Part shown: piece after piece, positions 32,572 through 41,786 of the stretch
Numbering within the stretch: position 1 is the stretch's first letter
Layout: each line of letters opens with the position of its first letter
DNA from: Sphingomonas yantingensis
Lineage (GTDB): Bacteria; Pseudomonadota; Alphaproteobacteria; Sphingomonadales; Sphingomonadaceae
Assembly (NCBI RefSeq): GCF_014199325.1
Contig: NZ_JACIJJ010000004.1
Location: 372,001-436,000, forward strand
DNA: 64,000 nucleotides
Reading direction: 5' to 3'
Notes under the pieces: model-generated
What the model was told of the DNA's origin: nothing
Seen by the model: the letters and a program-made list of their open reading frames with translations, nothing else
The model's database searches: none
Made by a program: the position numbers and the translations under genes

Positions 32572-33627
32572 ATGTCCGAAACGAAGCTGATCGTGCCCGT
32601 CATCCTGTCGGGCGGATCGGGAACGAGGTTGTGGCCGATGTCGCGGCCCGAACTACCCAAGCAGTTCCTCGCGCTGACCGCCGACGAGACGATGCTGCAA
32701 CTGACCGCGCGGCGTACCGACGCGGGCGAGCATTTCGCCGCGCCGATCGTCGTCGCCAACGCGATGCACGTCGACCAGATCGAGGCGCAGCTGGCCGAGG
32801 CGGGGACTGCGCCGGCGTCGATCATCCTCGAGCCGATGGGCCGAAACACCGCCCCGGCGATCGCGCTGGCCGCGCTGGCTGCCGAGGATCCTACGGCGCC
32901 GCTGCTGGTCATGCCGTCGGACCATGTCATTGCCGACGTGGCCGCTTTCCACGAAGCGATTCACCGCGCGCTGCCGCTGGTCGAGGACGGGTGGCTCGTC
33001 ACCTTCGGCATCGAGCCCGACGCGCCGGAGACGGGCTATGGCTATATCCAGGTCGGCGAGCCGCTGGTCGAGGGCGTCCACCGCGTCGCCCGTTTCGTCG
33101 AGAAGCCGCCGCGCGACGTGGCCGAGGCGATGGTGGCGTCCGGCGATCATGCGTGGAACGGCGGGATCTTCCTGTTCAGGGCCGACAAGTTCCTCGACGC
33201 GCTGTCGGTCCACAATCCCGACATGCTCCACGCCGTCCAGCAATCGATAGAAAAGGCCAAGCGGGAGGGCGTGCGCGTCTGGCCCGAGCATGACGCCTTT
33301 GCTGAATCGCCATCCGATTCGATCGATTATGCGGTGATGGAAAAGGCCGACCGCGTTGCCGTCGTCCCCGTGGCGATGGGATGGAGTGACGTCGGCAGCT
33401 GGGACGCGCTGCACGCGATCAGCGACCGCGACGAGGGCGGCAATGTCTGCCGCGGCGACGTGGTGGCCATCGACACGCGCGGCTGCCTGGTCCGCGGCGA
33501 CGGGCGGCGGGTGGCGCTGGTCGGGGTCGAGGACCTTATCGTGGTGGCGAGCGGCGACGACGTGTTGATCCTGCCGCGCGGCCGCAGTCAGGAAGTCAAG
33601 AAGCTGCTCGACGCGATGAAGAACTGA
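32572..33627 (+). CDS. manC: Mannose-1-phosphate guanylyltransferase
   Basis: This 351-residue enzyme makes GDP-mannose from mannose-1-phosphate and GTP, a donor for exopolysaccharide and lipopolysaccharide sugars. It has the nucleotide-binding loop VILSGGSGTRLWPMSR with PKQFLAL, and later FVEKPPRDVAEAM, WNGGIFLFRADKFL and VAMGWSDVGSWDAL. It ends at the guanylyltransferase domain and lacks the C-terminal phosphomannose isomerase domain of bifunctional AlgA/ManC. The ATG at 32572 has GAGGGGGAAG upstream. It is divergent from the Prs sugar transferase, which links it to polysaccharide synthesis. The HNH gene starts 4 nt after its stop. Confidence 0.93.
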   Translation: MSETKLIVPVILSGGSGTRLWPMSRPELPKQFLALTADETMLQLTARRTDAGEHFAAPIVVANAMHVDQIEAQLAEAGTAPASIILEPMGRNTAPAIALAALAAEDPTAPLLVMPSDHVIADVAAFHEAIHRALPLVEDGWLVTFGIEPDAPETGYGYIQVGEPLVEGVHRVARFVEKPPRDVAEAMVASGDHAWNGGIFLFRADKFLDALSVHNPDMLHAVQQSIEKAKREGVRVWPEHDAFAESPSDSIDYAVMEKADRVAVVPVAMGWSDVGSWDALHAISDRDEGGNVCRGDVVAIDTRGCLVRGDGRRVALVGVEDLIVVASGDDVLILPRGRSQEVKKLLDAMKN

Positions 33628-33631
33628 GCCG

Positions 33632-34000
33632 ATGGGCCGGGTGCGGCGCAAGCTTGCCGTGGCGGCGGGCGAGCGCCGCGCGGCGGAGGCGGAGCCCCCG
33701 CCGGTCTGCGCACTGTGTGCCCGGCCGCTCGGCGCGAAGGTCGAGTGGCATCATCCGGTGCCCAAGGCGGAGGGCGGGACGGCGACCGTGCCCGTCCATC
33801 CGATCTGTCACCGTGCGATCCACGCCGCTTTGACCAATGCTCAATTGGCGAAGGAGGGTGGCAACATGGTCGCCCTCGCGGCGCATCCCGCGCTGGCCGC
33901 GTTCCTGCGTTGGGTGGCCGACAAGCCCCCCAATTTCCACGCGCCCACGCGCCGGGCAAAGACGCGCGGCGTCCCCAACCCACCGTCACCCCGGACTTGA
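33632..34000 (+). CDS. Small HNH-endonuclease-like protein
   Basis: The 122-residue protein has zinc-site residues C26-x2-C29 (CALC) and C59-H60, the HNH-type core WHHPVPKAEGG (H40, H41), and HPICHRAIHA. These fit a small HNH endonuclease or zinc-binding HNH relative. The target is unknown. It starts 4 nt after manC. The last codons and the TGA stop (33998-34000) are supplied by a REP-like palindrome, so the natural C-terminus may have been replaced by repeat sequence. Confidence 0.8.
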   Translation: MGRVRRKLAVAAGERRAAEAEPPPVCALCARPLGAKVEWHHPVPKAEGGTATVPVHPICHRAIHAALTNAQLAKEGGNMVALAAHPALAAFLRWVADKPPNFHAPTRRAKTRGVPNPPSPRT

Positions 34001-34227
34001 TCCGGGGTCCCGCTTCTTCCCCGTGTCCAGGGGGAGGAAGGGATTTCTCGCAGAGGCGCAGAGATATGGTGATTGCCGCGCAGCGGCTCTTACCAGCGGG
34101 CGTCGAGGAAAGCACTTTCGGCGCCCCGAAAATCATCACCTGCGCGCTCTCTACGCCTCTGCGCGAACTACCTTCTGCCGCCTCTTTTCAGAAAAAGCGG
34201 GACCCCGGATCAAGTCCGGGGTGACGG
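33983..34227. repeat. REP-like inverted pair enclosing a second inverted pair
   Basis: Two hairpins of the form ACCCCGGA-CTTGA-TCCGGGGT lie in opposite orientation at 33988-34008 and 34202-34222, each followed by CCCGCTT or its complement. Inside them is a second, unrelated inverted pair, CGCAGAGGCGCAGAGA (34049-34064) and its 15/16-matching complement (34148-34163). The unit fills the gap between the HNH gene and the DAHP synthase gene. Related hairpins occur at 39.44-39.52 kb and 44.34-44.42 kb. It resembles a BIME (paired REP) or a non-autonomous element; no transposase is encoded. Confidence 0.75.
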
Positions 34228-34235
34228 AAGAAACC

Positions 34236-35825
34236 TCAGGCAGCCGCCTTCTTCCGCTCGGCCAGTTCCTCGTTAAGCATTTCGGCGAGCAGGAACGCCA
34301 GTTCGATGCTCTGCCCGGCATTGAGTCGCGGGTCGCAGTGCGTGTGATAGCGGTCCGCCAGCGCCTGCTCACTCACCGCGATCGCGCCGCCGGTGCATTC
34401 GGTGACGTCCTGTCCGGTCATCTCGGCATGGATGCCGCCGGCATGCGTCCCCTCGGCGCGGTGGACGGCGAAGAAGCCGCGCACTTCGGCCAGGATTCGC
34501 TCGAACGGCCGCGTCTTGTAGCCGGTCGCCGCCTTCACCGTGTTGCCGTGCATCGGGTCGCAGCTCCACACGACCGGATGCCCCTCGCGCTTGACCGCGC
34601 GGACGAGGGCGGGGAGGTGCGCCTCGATCTTGTCATGGCCGTAGCGGGTGATGAGCGTCATCCGCCCCGCCACGCGATGCGGGTTGAGCGTGTCGAGCAG
34701 GCGCAGCAGCGCGTCGGGTTCGAGGCTCGGCCCGCACTTCATGCCGATCGGATTGCCGATACCGCGCAGATACTCGACATGCGCCGACCCCTCGAACCGC
34801 GTCCGGTCGCCGATCCACAGGAAATGCGCCGAGGTGTCGTACCACTGGCCGGTCAGCGAATCCTGCCGCGTCAGCGCCTGCTCATAGGGGAGCAGCAGCG
34901 CTTCGTGGCTGGTGTAGAAGTCGGTCCGCGACAGTTGCGGCACCGTCTCGGCATTGATGCCGCACGCCTCCATGAAGTCGAGCGCCTCGCCGATCCGGTC
35001 TGCGACGTCGGCATAGCGGTCGGCCCAGGGGCTGCGACCCATGAAGTCGAGCGTCCATTTGTGGACCTGATGCAGGTTCGCGTACCCGCCCTGTGCAAAG
35101 GCGCGCAGCAGGTTGAGCGTCGCCGCCGACTGCGAATAGGCACGCAGCAGCCGCGCCGGGTCCGGCACGCGCCCCTCCGTCGTGAAGGCGATGTCGTTGA
35201 CGTTGTCGCCGCGATAGCTCGGCAGTTCCTGCCCGTCGATCACCTCGGTCGGGGCCGAGCGCGGCTTGGCGAACTGGCCCGCCATACGCCCGACCTTCAC
35301 CGTCGGCAGCTTCGAGGCGAAGGTGAGGACCACCGCCATCTGAAGGATCACGCGGAACGTGTCGCGGATATTGTTGGGGTGGAACTCGGCAAAGCTTTCC
35401 GCGCAATCGCCGCCCTGAAGGAGGAAGCCATGCCCCTCCGCCACCCGGCCGAGCTCGGCGGTCAGTTGCCGCGCCTCGCCCGCAAAGACGAGCGGGGGGA
35501 AGCGGCCAAGTTCGGTCAGCGTCGCGTCGAGCGCGGCCTGGTCCGGATAATCGGGCATCTGCCGCGCTTCGGCGTTCTGCCAGCTTGCGGGGGACCAGCT
35601 ACCCATTGCATTCTCCATGTTACGCGGGGTCACGAACCAGTCGGCGTGGTGCGCGATGCCGTTGGCGGCGATCTGATTGACGATCGGCGCGGCAGCGCGC
35701 TTGCCGTCCTCCTCCCAGCCCTGAACCGTGCTGCCGGGCGCGCCGTACCACGTGCCGAAAGCGGCGCGACTGATGCCGCGCGCCTCGCGAAACCGCCTGA
35801 TCTTGATGCCTGCCAACGTCGTCAT
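34236..35825 (-). CDS. Class II DAHP synthase with in-frame helix-turn-helix N-terminus
   Basis: DAHP synthase condenses phosphoenolpyruvate and erythrose-4-phosphate, the first shikimate step. Residues ~70-529 match the class II (plant-like) enzyme: [65 protein letters not shown] and [15 protein letters not shown]. Residues 1-68 encode an XRE-like helix-turn-helix, [18 protein letters not shown] and [15 protein letters not shown]. No stop separates them. An internal ATG at 35618 (MENAMGSW) would give a 460-residue enzyme of normal length, but no good ribosome site precedes either start. The gene is therefore a true fusion, or a repressor-like leader ORF read through in frame. It is divergent from the ATP-grasp operon. 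Confidence 0.88.
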   Translation of the reverse strand: MTTLAGIKIRRFREARGISRAAFGTWYGAPGSTVQGWEEDGKRAAAPIVNQIAANGIAHHADWFVTPRNMENAMGSWSPASWQNAEARQMPDYPDQAALDATLTELGRFPPLVFAGEARQLTAELGRVAEGHGFLLQGGDCAESFAEFHPNNIRDTFRVILQMAVVLTFASKLPTVKVGRMAGQFAKPRSAPTEVIDGQELPSYRGDNVNDIAFTTEGRVPDPARLLRAYSQSAATLNLLRAFAQGGYANLHQVHKWTLDFMGRSPWADRYADVADRIGEALDFMEACGINAETVPQLSRTDFYTSHEALLLPYEQALTRQDSLTGQWYDTSAHFLWIGDRTRFEGSAHVEYLRGIGNPIGMKCGPSLEPDALLRLLDTLNPHRVAGRMTLITRYGHDKIEAHLPALVRAVKREGHPVVWSCDPMHGNTVKAATGYKTRPFERILAEVRGFFAVHRAEGTHAGGIHAEMTGQDVTECTGGAIAVSEQALADRYHTHCDPRLNAGQSIELAFLLAEMLNEELAERKKAAA

Positions 35826-35845
35826 GCGTGCCGTTTACGCGATCT

Positions 35846-35922
35846 GGGTAAGGCCGATCAACCCCAAAAGGGTAAGCGACAAAGATTGTGCGCGCCGGGC
35901 TTGTGCAGCGCAACAATGCGCT
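35846..35922. promoter_or_regulatory. Repeat-rich divergent control region
   Basis: The 139-nt gap between the HTH/DAHP synthase gene and the ATP-grasp operon contains GGGTAAG twice (35846-35852 and 35870-35876, 24 nt apart) and the perfect palindrome AGCGCA-ACAA-TGCGCT (35907-35922). A helix-turn-helix protein is encoded next to it, so one of these may be its operator. This is inference from position only. Confidence 0.3.
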
Positions 35923-35964
35923 ACAGCATGCAACCGTCTTCGCATTGAAACATTGAAGGGGCGG

Positions 35965-37464
35965 ATGGGGGAAGCACGCGCGTTCGATGAGATCTGGGGC
36001 CATGGCGGGCCGACAAACCCGCGTGCGCCACTGGAGATGCTGGCCGGCTGGATCGCCGAAACCCCGCGCGAGGAACTCGCCCGGCGGCTGGAAGCGGCGG
36101 AGAACACCTTCCGGCAACTCGGCATCACCTTCGCCGTCTATGGCGACCGCGATGCGGCAGAGCGGATCATTCCCTTCGATATCGTACCTCGCGTGTTCCT
36201 AGCCGATGAATGGGCGCGGCTATCGGCGGGGCTCGTCCAGCGGGTCGAGGCGATCAACGCGTTTCTCGACGACATCTATGGCGAGCGCCGCATCCTCGCC
36301 GACGGCATCCTCCCGCCCGACATCGTGTTCCGCAACCCGCAGTTCCGGCACGAGGTCGTCGGCATCCGCCCGCCGCATGGCATCTGGGCGCATATCTGCG
36401 GCATCGACCTCGTTCGCACCGGGCCGGACGACTTCTTCGTTCTCGAGGACAATGCCCGGACGCCCTCGGGCGTCAGCTACATGCTGGAGAACCGGGAGGC
36501 GATGATCCGCCTCTGCCCCGAACTGTTCCGCAATTTTCGCGTGGCGGCCGTCGACAGCTATCCCGACCGGCTGCACGAAACGATGCGCTCGGTCGCGCCG
36601 CCGGGGGCGGGGAGCCGCCCTGTCTGCGTCGTCCTCACCCCGGGGCATTTCAACAGCGCCTATTACGAGCACAGCTTCCTTGCCGATTCGATGGGCATCG
36701 AACTGGTCGAGCCCGCCGATCTCGTGGTCGACGACGACGTCGTCTGGATGCAGACGATCGCGGGCCGGGTGAAGGTCGATGTGATCTATCGCCGGATCGA
36801 CGACGACTTTCTCGATCCTGTCGTCTTCCGCCCCGATTCGCTTCTCGGCGTGCCCGGCATCATGTCGGCGTATCGCGCCGGCAACGTCACGCTTATCAAC
36901 GCGCCGGGCAACGGCATCGCCGACGACAAGGCGATCTACAGCTACATGCCCGAGATCGTCCGCTATTATTCGGGGGGCGAGGCGAAGCTGCCCAATGTCG
37001 AGACCTATCGCTGCCGCGAGCCGCAGGCACTGAGATACGTGCTCGAACGTCTGCCCGAACTGGTTGTGAAGCTGGTGGACGGATCGGGCGGCTACGGCAT
37101 GCTCGTCGGGCCGACCGCCACGAAGCAGGAGATCGAGGATTTCCGCGCCGCGCTGATCGCCGAGCCGCACCGCTACATCGCGCAGCCGACGCTGGCGCTC
37201 TCGACCGTGCCGACGCTGACCGAAAAGGGGCTGGCGCCGCGGCACGTAGATTTCCGTCCGTTCGTTCTCACCGGCCGGGACGGGGTGCAGGTGGTCCCCG
37301 GCGGCCTGACGCGGGTGGCGCTGAAGGAAGGATCGCTGGTGGTGAACTCCAGCCAGGGTGGGGGGACGAAGGACAGCTTCGTCCTGTTGCCCGACAGCCC
37401 CCAGCTGCAGGCGCAGAGCCAGACGCTGGGCGGGATGTTTCAGCAGCAGGAACTGGGATCGTGA
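35965..37464 (+). CDS. Circularly permuted ATP-grasp protein
   Basis: The 499-residue protein belongs to the circularly permuted ATP-grasp type 2 family (DUF404/407/403). Typical segments are GERRILADGILPPDIVFRNP, RPPHGIWAHICGIDLVR, FFVLEDNARTPSGVSYMLENR, NAPGNGIADDKAIYSYMPEI, and KLVDGSGGYGMLVGP. Family members form peptide-like bonds, but the product is not established. Start ATG at 35965 has AAGGGGCGG just upstream. It begins a three-gene operon with an alpha-E protein (13 nt gap) and a transglutaminase-like protein (10 nt gap), a combination conserved in many proteobacteria. Confidence 0.92.
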   Translation: MGEARAFDEIWGHGGPTNPRAPLEMLAGWIAETPREELARRLEAAENTFRQLGITFAVYGDRDAAERIIPFDIVPRVFLADEWARLSAGLVQRVEAINAFLDDIYGERRILADGILPPDIVFRNPQFRHEVVGIRPPHGIWAHICGIDLVRTGPDDFFVLEDNARTPSGVSYMLENREAMIRLCPELFRNFRVAAVDSYPDRLHETMRSVAPPGAGSRPVCVVLTPGHFNSAYYEHSFLADSMGIELVEPADLVVDDDVVWMQTIAGRVKVDVIYRRIDDDFLDPVVFRPDSLLGVPGIMSAYRAGNVTLINAPGNGIADDKAIYSYMPEIVRYYSGGEAKLPNVETYRCREPQALRYVLERLPELVVKLVDGSGGYGMLVGPTATKQEIEDFRAALIAEPHRYIAQPTLALSTVPTLTEKGLAPRHVDFRPFVLTGRDGVQVVPGGLTRVALKEGSLVVNSSQGGGTKDSFVLLPDSPQLQAQSQTLGGMFQQQELGS

Positions 37465-37477
37465 GGGGCGTGCACGC

Positions 37478-38419
37478 ATGCTGATGCTCTCGCGCACCGC
37501 CGCGTCGCTCTACTGGCTTGGCCGCTATGTCGAGCGGGCGGACTTCATCGCGCGATTGGTCGAGGCGACCGTCCGCCTCGACGCGCTGTCGGCGACCCCG
37601 GCGGGGGAGGCGGCGTGGGAAAGCGCGCTCAACGTCACCTATACCGACGAGGCGTTCGCCGCGACCGGCGCGCGGGCCGATCAGGCGAGCGTCGCGCGGT
37701 TCCTGACGATCGACACCGGCCATTCGGGCTCGATCGTTCAGTGCCTCGACATGGCGCGCAACAATGCCCGCGCCGTCCGCACCGCGCTGACGCGTGAGGC
37801 GTGGACCGCGATCAATCGCGCATGGCTGCTGTTCAACTCGCGCATGCGACCGGGCAACGCGATGGCGACGCTCAACCTCGTTGAGGCGGTGAAGGCCGAG
37901 ACGCGCGGGTTCGAGGGCGCGATCCTTCGCATGATGCGCAATGAGGCGGTGTGGTTCATCCGCCTTGGTTCCGCGGTCGAGCGGGCGGACAACACCGCGC
38001 GGCTGGTCGACGTGAAATACCACCTGCTGCTGCCGGAGGGCGAAGCGGTGGGCGGCATCGTCGATCGCGACCAGTGGACGACGATCCTTCAGACCGTGTC
38101 CGCGGTCACCGCCTATCGCTGGCTCTATTCGGAGGGGCTGGAGCCGCGGCTCGTCATCGACCTGTTGCTCACCCGCCCCGAACTCCCCCGCTCGCTGGCC
38201 GCGTGCGTCGAGGAAAGCGTCGAGATGCTCGGCCTGCTCGGCAAGCGCACGGGGCTTCAGGGCGGGGCGGACCGGATGGCGCGCGCGCGAATGGCGCGGA
38301 TGCACAAGACGCGCACGCCCGAGGTGATCGTCGGCGGCCTGCATGAGTGGCTGTCGGCGTTCATCGCCGAAAACCTCGCGCTCGACCGCGCGATCGCCCA
38401 GCAGTTCAGGTTCATCTAG
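37478..38419 (+). CDS. Alpha-E domain protein
   Basis: The 313-residue, all-helical protein fits the alpha-E family (DUF403). It opens LSRTAASLYWLGRYVERADF and has a matching half later, MMRNEAVWFIRLGSAVERADNTARLVD, indicating the internal duplication typical of the family. No membrane segments or signal peptide are visible. It accompanies the ATP-grasp and transglutaminase genes and is thought to be their partner; its chemistry is unknown. The ATG at 37478 (MLMLSR) is chosen because it is the first start after the preceding gene's stop. Confidence 0.9.
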   Translation: MLMLSRTAASLYWLGRYVERADFIARLVEATVRLDALSATPAGEAAWESALNVTYTDEAFAATGARADQASVARFLTIDTGHSGSIVQCLDMARNNARAVRTALTREAWTAINRAWLLFNSRMRPGNAMATLNLVEAVKAETRGFEGAILRMMRNEAVWFIRLGSAVERADNTARLVDVKYHLLLPEGEAVGGIVDRDQWTTILQTVSAVTAYRWLYSEGLEPRLVIDLLLTRPELPRSLAACVEESVEMLGLLGKRTGLQGGADRMARARMARMHKTRTPEVIVGGLHEWLSAFIAENLALDRAIAQQFRFI

Positions 38420-38429
38420 GATAGAGAAG

Positions 38430-39230
38430 ATGCGCCTCATCGTCGAACATCGCACGCGCTATCGCTTTAGCGAGCCGCAGATCCGGTTGATCCAGTGCCT
38501 GCGCATGACCCCCGACGATACCGACGACCAGACGGTGGTCGGCTGGTCGATCGATGTCGATTGCGACGCGCGCCTGCGCCAGAGCCGCGACGGGCTCGGC
38601 AACCGACAGGCGATGCTCTACGCCGATGGCCCGATCGGGGCGATCGAGATCAGCGTGCGCGGCGAGGTCCTTACCGGCGACCATGGCGGCCATGTCCGCG
38701 GTACGGCCGAGCCGCTGCCGCCCGAATTCTACCTGCGCGAAACCGACCGGACCGTCGCGGGCGAGGCGCTGGGCGCGTTCGTCGGCGGCGCGGTGAGCGG
38801 GCTGTTGGGCGCCGACACGATCGATGCCGCCACGCGGGCGATCCACGGGCGGTTCGAGCGAATCCCCTATGTCGAGGAACTGCGCGACGCGGCGACGACG
38901 TTCGCCGGCACCACCGCTACCGGGCGCGAAATGGCGCAAATGCTGGTCGCCGGCCTGCGCACCGCCGAGATTCCCGCGCGCTATGTCGGTGGCTATCGCC
39001 AGCGCGAGGGGCGCGCCTGTGCCCCGCATGGCTGGGTCGAGGCGTATGCAGACGGCGAGGGCTGGATCGCCGTCGATCCCTCCACCGGCGGGCGCGTCGA
39101 CGAGCGCTACATCCGCGTGGCGGTGGGCCTGGACACTGCGGGCGTGACGCCCGTGGCGGGTTCTCGGCTGGGGCAGGGCGAGGAGATGCTCGACGTCGCG
39201 CTGATCGTGGAACAGGCGCGGAGGCAGTAA
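38430..39230 (+). CDS. Transglutaminase-like protein lacking the catalytic Cys
   Basis: The 266-residue protein has the N-terminal bacterial transglutaminase-like region (MRLIVEHRTRYRFSEP, with 'HxTRYRFxEP' family start) and the transglutaminase core. In the core, TATGREMAQMLVAGLRTAEIP aligns with the usual GVCxDFAHxxxxxLRxxGIP, so the catalytic Cys is Gly165 (codon 38922-38924). His200 (APHGWVEAY) and Asp216 (IAVDPSTG) remain. A Cys at 197 lies near the His but not at the normal place. The domain may bind rather than cut. It is the third gene of the ATP-grasp/alpha-E operon. Confidence 0.87.
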   Translation: MRLIVEHRTRYRFSEPQIRLIQCLRMTPDDTDDQTVVGWSIDVDCDARLRQSRDGLGNRQAMLYADGPIGAIEISVRGEVLTGDHGGHVRGTAEPLPPEFYLRETDRTVAGEALGAFVGGAVSGLLGADTIDAATRAIHGRFERIPYVEELRDAATTFAGTTATGREMAQMLVAGLRTAEIPARYVGGYRQREGRACAPHGWVEAYADGEGWIAVDPSTGGRVDERYIRVAVGLDTAGVTPVAGSRLGQGEEMLDVALIVEQARRQ

Positions 39231-39363
39231 CCCGATCCTCCCCGGCATGGGAAGTCGGCCGCGCAGTCTGAAGAAGGGGCTGCCACAGGCGCGCCGCCCG
39301 CGGCGCGCCCGCTCCATCACGCTTCGCGTGCCACCTCCCCTTTGCGGGGGATGATGACGGTTC
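39231..39363. repeat. Intergenic repeat with strong terminator hairpin
   Basis: This stretch just after the transglutaminase gene resembles the element at 11.1-11.2 kb: it starts ATCCTCCCC, has CTCCATCACGCTTCGCGTGCCA, and ends in CTCCCC-TTTGC-GGGGGA. In the middle is a perfect 9-bp hairpin GGCGCGCCG-CCCG-CGGCGCGCC (39288-39309). No U-tract follows. It is probably a dispersed repeat used as operon terminator. Confidence 0.6.
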
Positions 39364-39434
39364 AGCGCCAAGCGCTCAGCTTGTCGATATCGCTAGGGAC
39401 GGTGCGGTGCCGATTGGCGAAGACAGTCTCTCTA

Positions 39435-39524
39435 CCGTCACCCCGGACTTGATCCGGGGTCCCGCTTGCTCTTGTTCTATCGTTCCAGCAGGCAGCGGGA
39501 TCCCGGATTAGGTCAAGGATGACG
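39435..39524. repeat. REP-like inverted pair, one arm degraded
   Basis: A perfect ACCCCGGA-CTTGA-TCCGGGGT hairpin (39440-39460) is followed after about 30 nt by a degraded inverted copy (39493-39524, AGCGGGATCCCGGATTAGG). It is the same family as at 34.0 and 44.4 kb, again in a non-coding gap. Confidence 0.7.
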
Positions 39525-39562
39525 AGCAACATCGATGGATCGCAGAAGCCTGAAACGGCAAA

Positions 39563-39591
39563 CGCCCGGGCCGCATGTTGCAGCCCGGGCG
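39563..39591. terminator. Perfect 9-bp hairpin
   Basis: CGCCCGGGC (39563-39571) pairs perfectly with GCCCGGGCG (39583-39591) around an 11-nt loop. No U-tract is present. It may terminate transcription entering the gap from either side, or be part of a non-coding RNA. Confidence 0.45.
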
Positions 39592-39868
39592 CCTGCGTGA
39601 CGATCGCTCGTCAGCCCCCTAATGTTGGCTCCGTCCACTCGCACTTTACCTTACGGCAAGGCGGGACTGGAACCTCCCCGAACCACGGCCTGTTTGCCTG
39701 AGCTTCGTGAGAGCTTGATTACGATTCCGTCATCCATCTGTCATTCACAATCGAGCAACGTGATTCCGAATCGCTTCACCATGTGTTCATTCGGCAACAG
39801 CCCCGATTGCACCCCTCCACAACGCTGCTAAGGCGGGCGCGAATGATCCCCTTTATCAAGGCCAATCC
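39592..39868. other. Non-coding stretch upstream of lolC
   Basis: No credible protein gene lies here on either strand. The stretch is distinctly less GC-rich than the flanks, especially 39710-39840. Short complementary segments occur on the minus strand, such as CCTT-GCCGT-AAGG near 39650. This could be the lolC promoter region or a small RNA; I could not match it to a known RNA family. tmRNA, 4.5S and 6S signatures were considered and not found. Confidence 0.4.
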
Positions 39869-41111
39869 ATGATCCTGTCGCGCTACGAGCGCATGATCGC
39901 GCGGCGCTATCTGCTGCCCGGACGGGGCGAGGCGTTCATCTTCCTGGTCGCGGGCATCAGCCTGGTCGCGGTCATGCTCGGCGTCGCCGCGCTCGTCATC
40001 GTCATGAGCGTCATGAATGGCTTTCGTGCCGAGCTGTTCGACAAGATCGTCGGCCTCAACGGTCATGCGGTGGTTCAGGGCTATGCCGGCCAGCTTCGCG
40101 ACTGGCGCGAGGTGCTGGACGATGCCAAGGCGACCAAGGGCGTGACCAGCGCGACGCCGCTGATCGAGCAGCCGCTGATGACCGATTATAACGGCCGGAC
40201 CGAGGCGGTGATCCTGCGCGGCATGCGGGTCGAGGATATCCGCGGCAACCCGACGATCCGCGACAATGTCGTGTTCGGCGACCTGAAGCAGCTGACGCCC
40301 GGCAGCGGCAACGTCGCGATCGGCTCGCGCCTTGCGCAACAGCTCGGCGCGACGGTGGGCAGCGAGATTTCGCTCATCAGTTTTCAGGGGGTGGCGACGC
40401 CGATGGGAACGGTGCCGCGCATCGTCTCCTACCGGGTGGCCGCGATCTTCGAGGTCGGCGTCTATGACTATGACAAGGCGTTCGTCGTCATGCCGATGGA
40501 GGATGCGCAGACGCTCCTCCTGATGGGCGATTCGGTGGGCATGATCGAGATCGACACGGTGGACCCCGACAAGGTGGAGCAGATCCTCGCGCCGCTGGCG
40601 GTCAAGGTTGGCGCCAAGGGCCAGCTCAACGACTGGCGGCGGCTCAATTCGGAGATTTTCGAGGCGCTCCAGGTCGACCGGCTCGTCACCTTCACCGTGC
40701 TGTCGATCCTCATCCTCGTCGCGGTTTTCAACATCCTGTCGTCGCTCATCATGCTGGTGCGTGCCAAGACGCGCGACATCGCGATCCTGCGCACGATGGG
40801 CGCGACGCGGCAGGGGCTGATCCGCATCTTCGTGACCGTGGGGACGACGATCGGCGCGCTCGGCATCATCGCCGGGCTCGTGATGGGGTTCATTCTTCTC
40901 TATTTCCGGCAGGGGGTGCTGAGTTTCATCGGCACCGTCACCGGGCAGCAGATCTGGGACCCGTCGATGCGTTACCTCACCGAATTGCCGTCGAAGACCG
41001 ATCCGGTGGAGATTGCGGGCATCGCGCTGATGGCATTCGTGTTCAGCTTCCTCGCGACGCTCTACCCCGCGTTCAAGGCGGCGAGCACTGATCCGGTGCA
41101 GGTGCTGCGCT

Positions 41112-41119
<8 letters not shown>
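39869..41119 (+). CDS. lolC: Lipoprotein-releasing ABC transporter permease LolC/E
   Basis: This 416-residue permease extracts outer-membrane lipoproteins from the inner membrane together with LolD. It has an N-terminal helix ([29 protein letters not shown]), a large periplasmic domain (~55-265), and three C-terminal helices containing [41 protein letters not shown], the FtsX/LolE family coupling region. Only one permease gene is present, as in bacteria with a single LolC/E-type (LolF) subunit. Its stop overlaps lolD by 8 nt. Confidence 0.94.

Positions 41120-41782
<663 letters not shown>

Positions 41783-41786
<4 letters not shown>

Noticed and set aside
33837..35948. Long plus-strand open frame of about 700 codons crossing the REP pair and DAHP synthase
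   Set aside because: It is the complement of the DAHP synthase gene and runs through non-coding repeats; no protein pattern is seen.
39592..39868. tmRNA, 4.5S RNA or 6S RNA in the lolC upstream gap
   Set aside because: No tag-peptide frame with acceptor stem, no GGAAGGA-type SRP loop and no long rod with central bubble could be made out.
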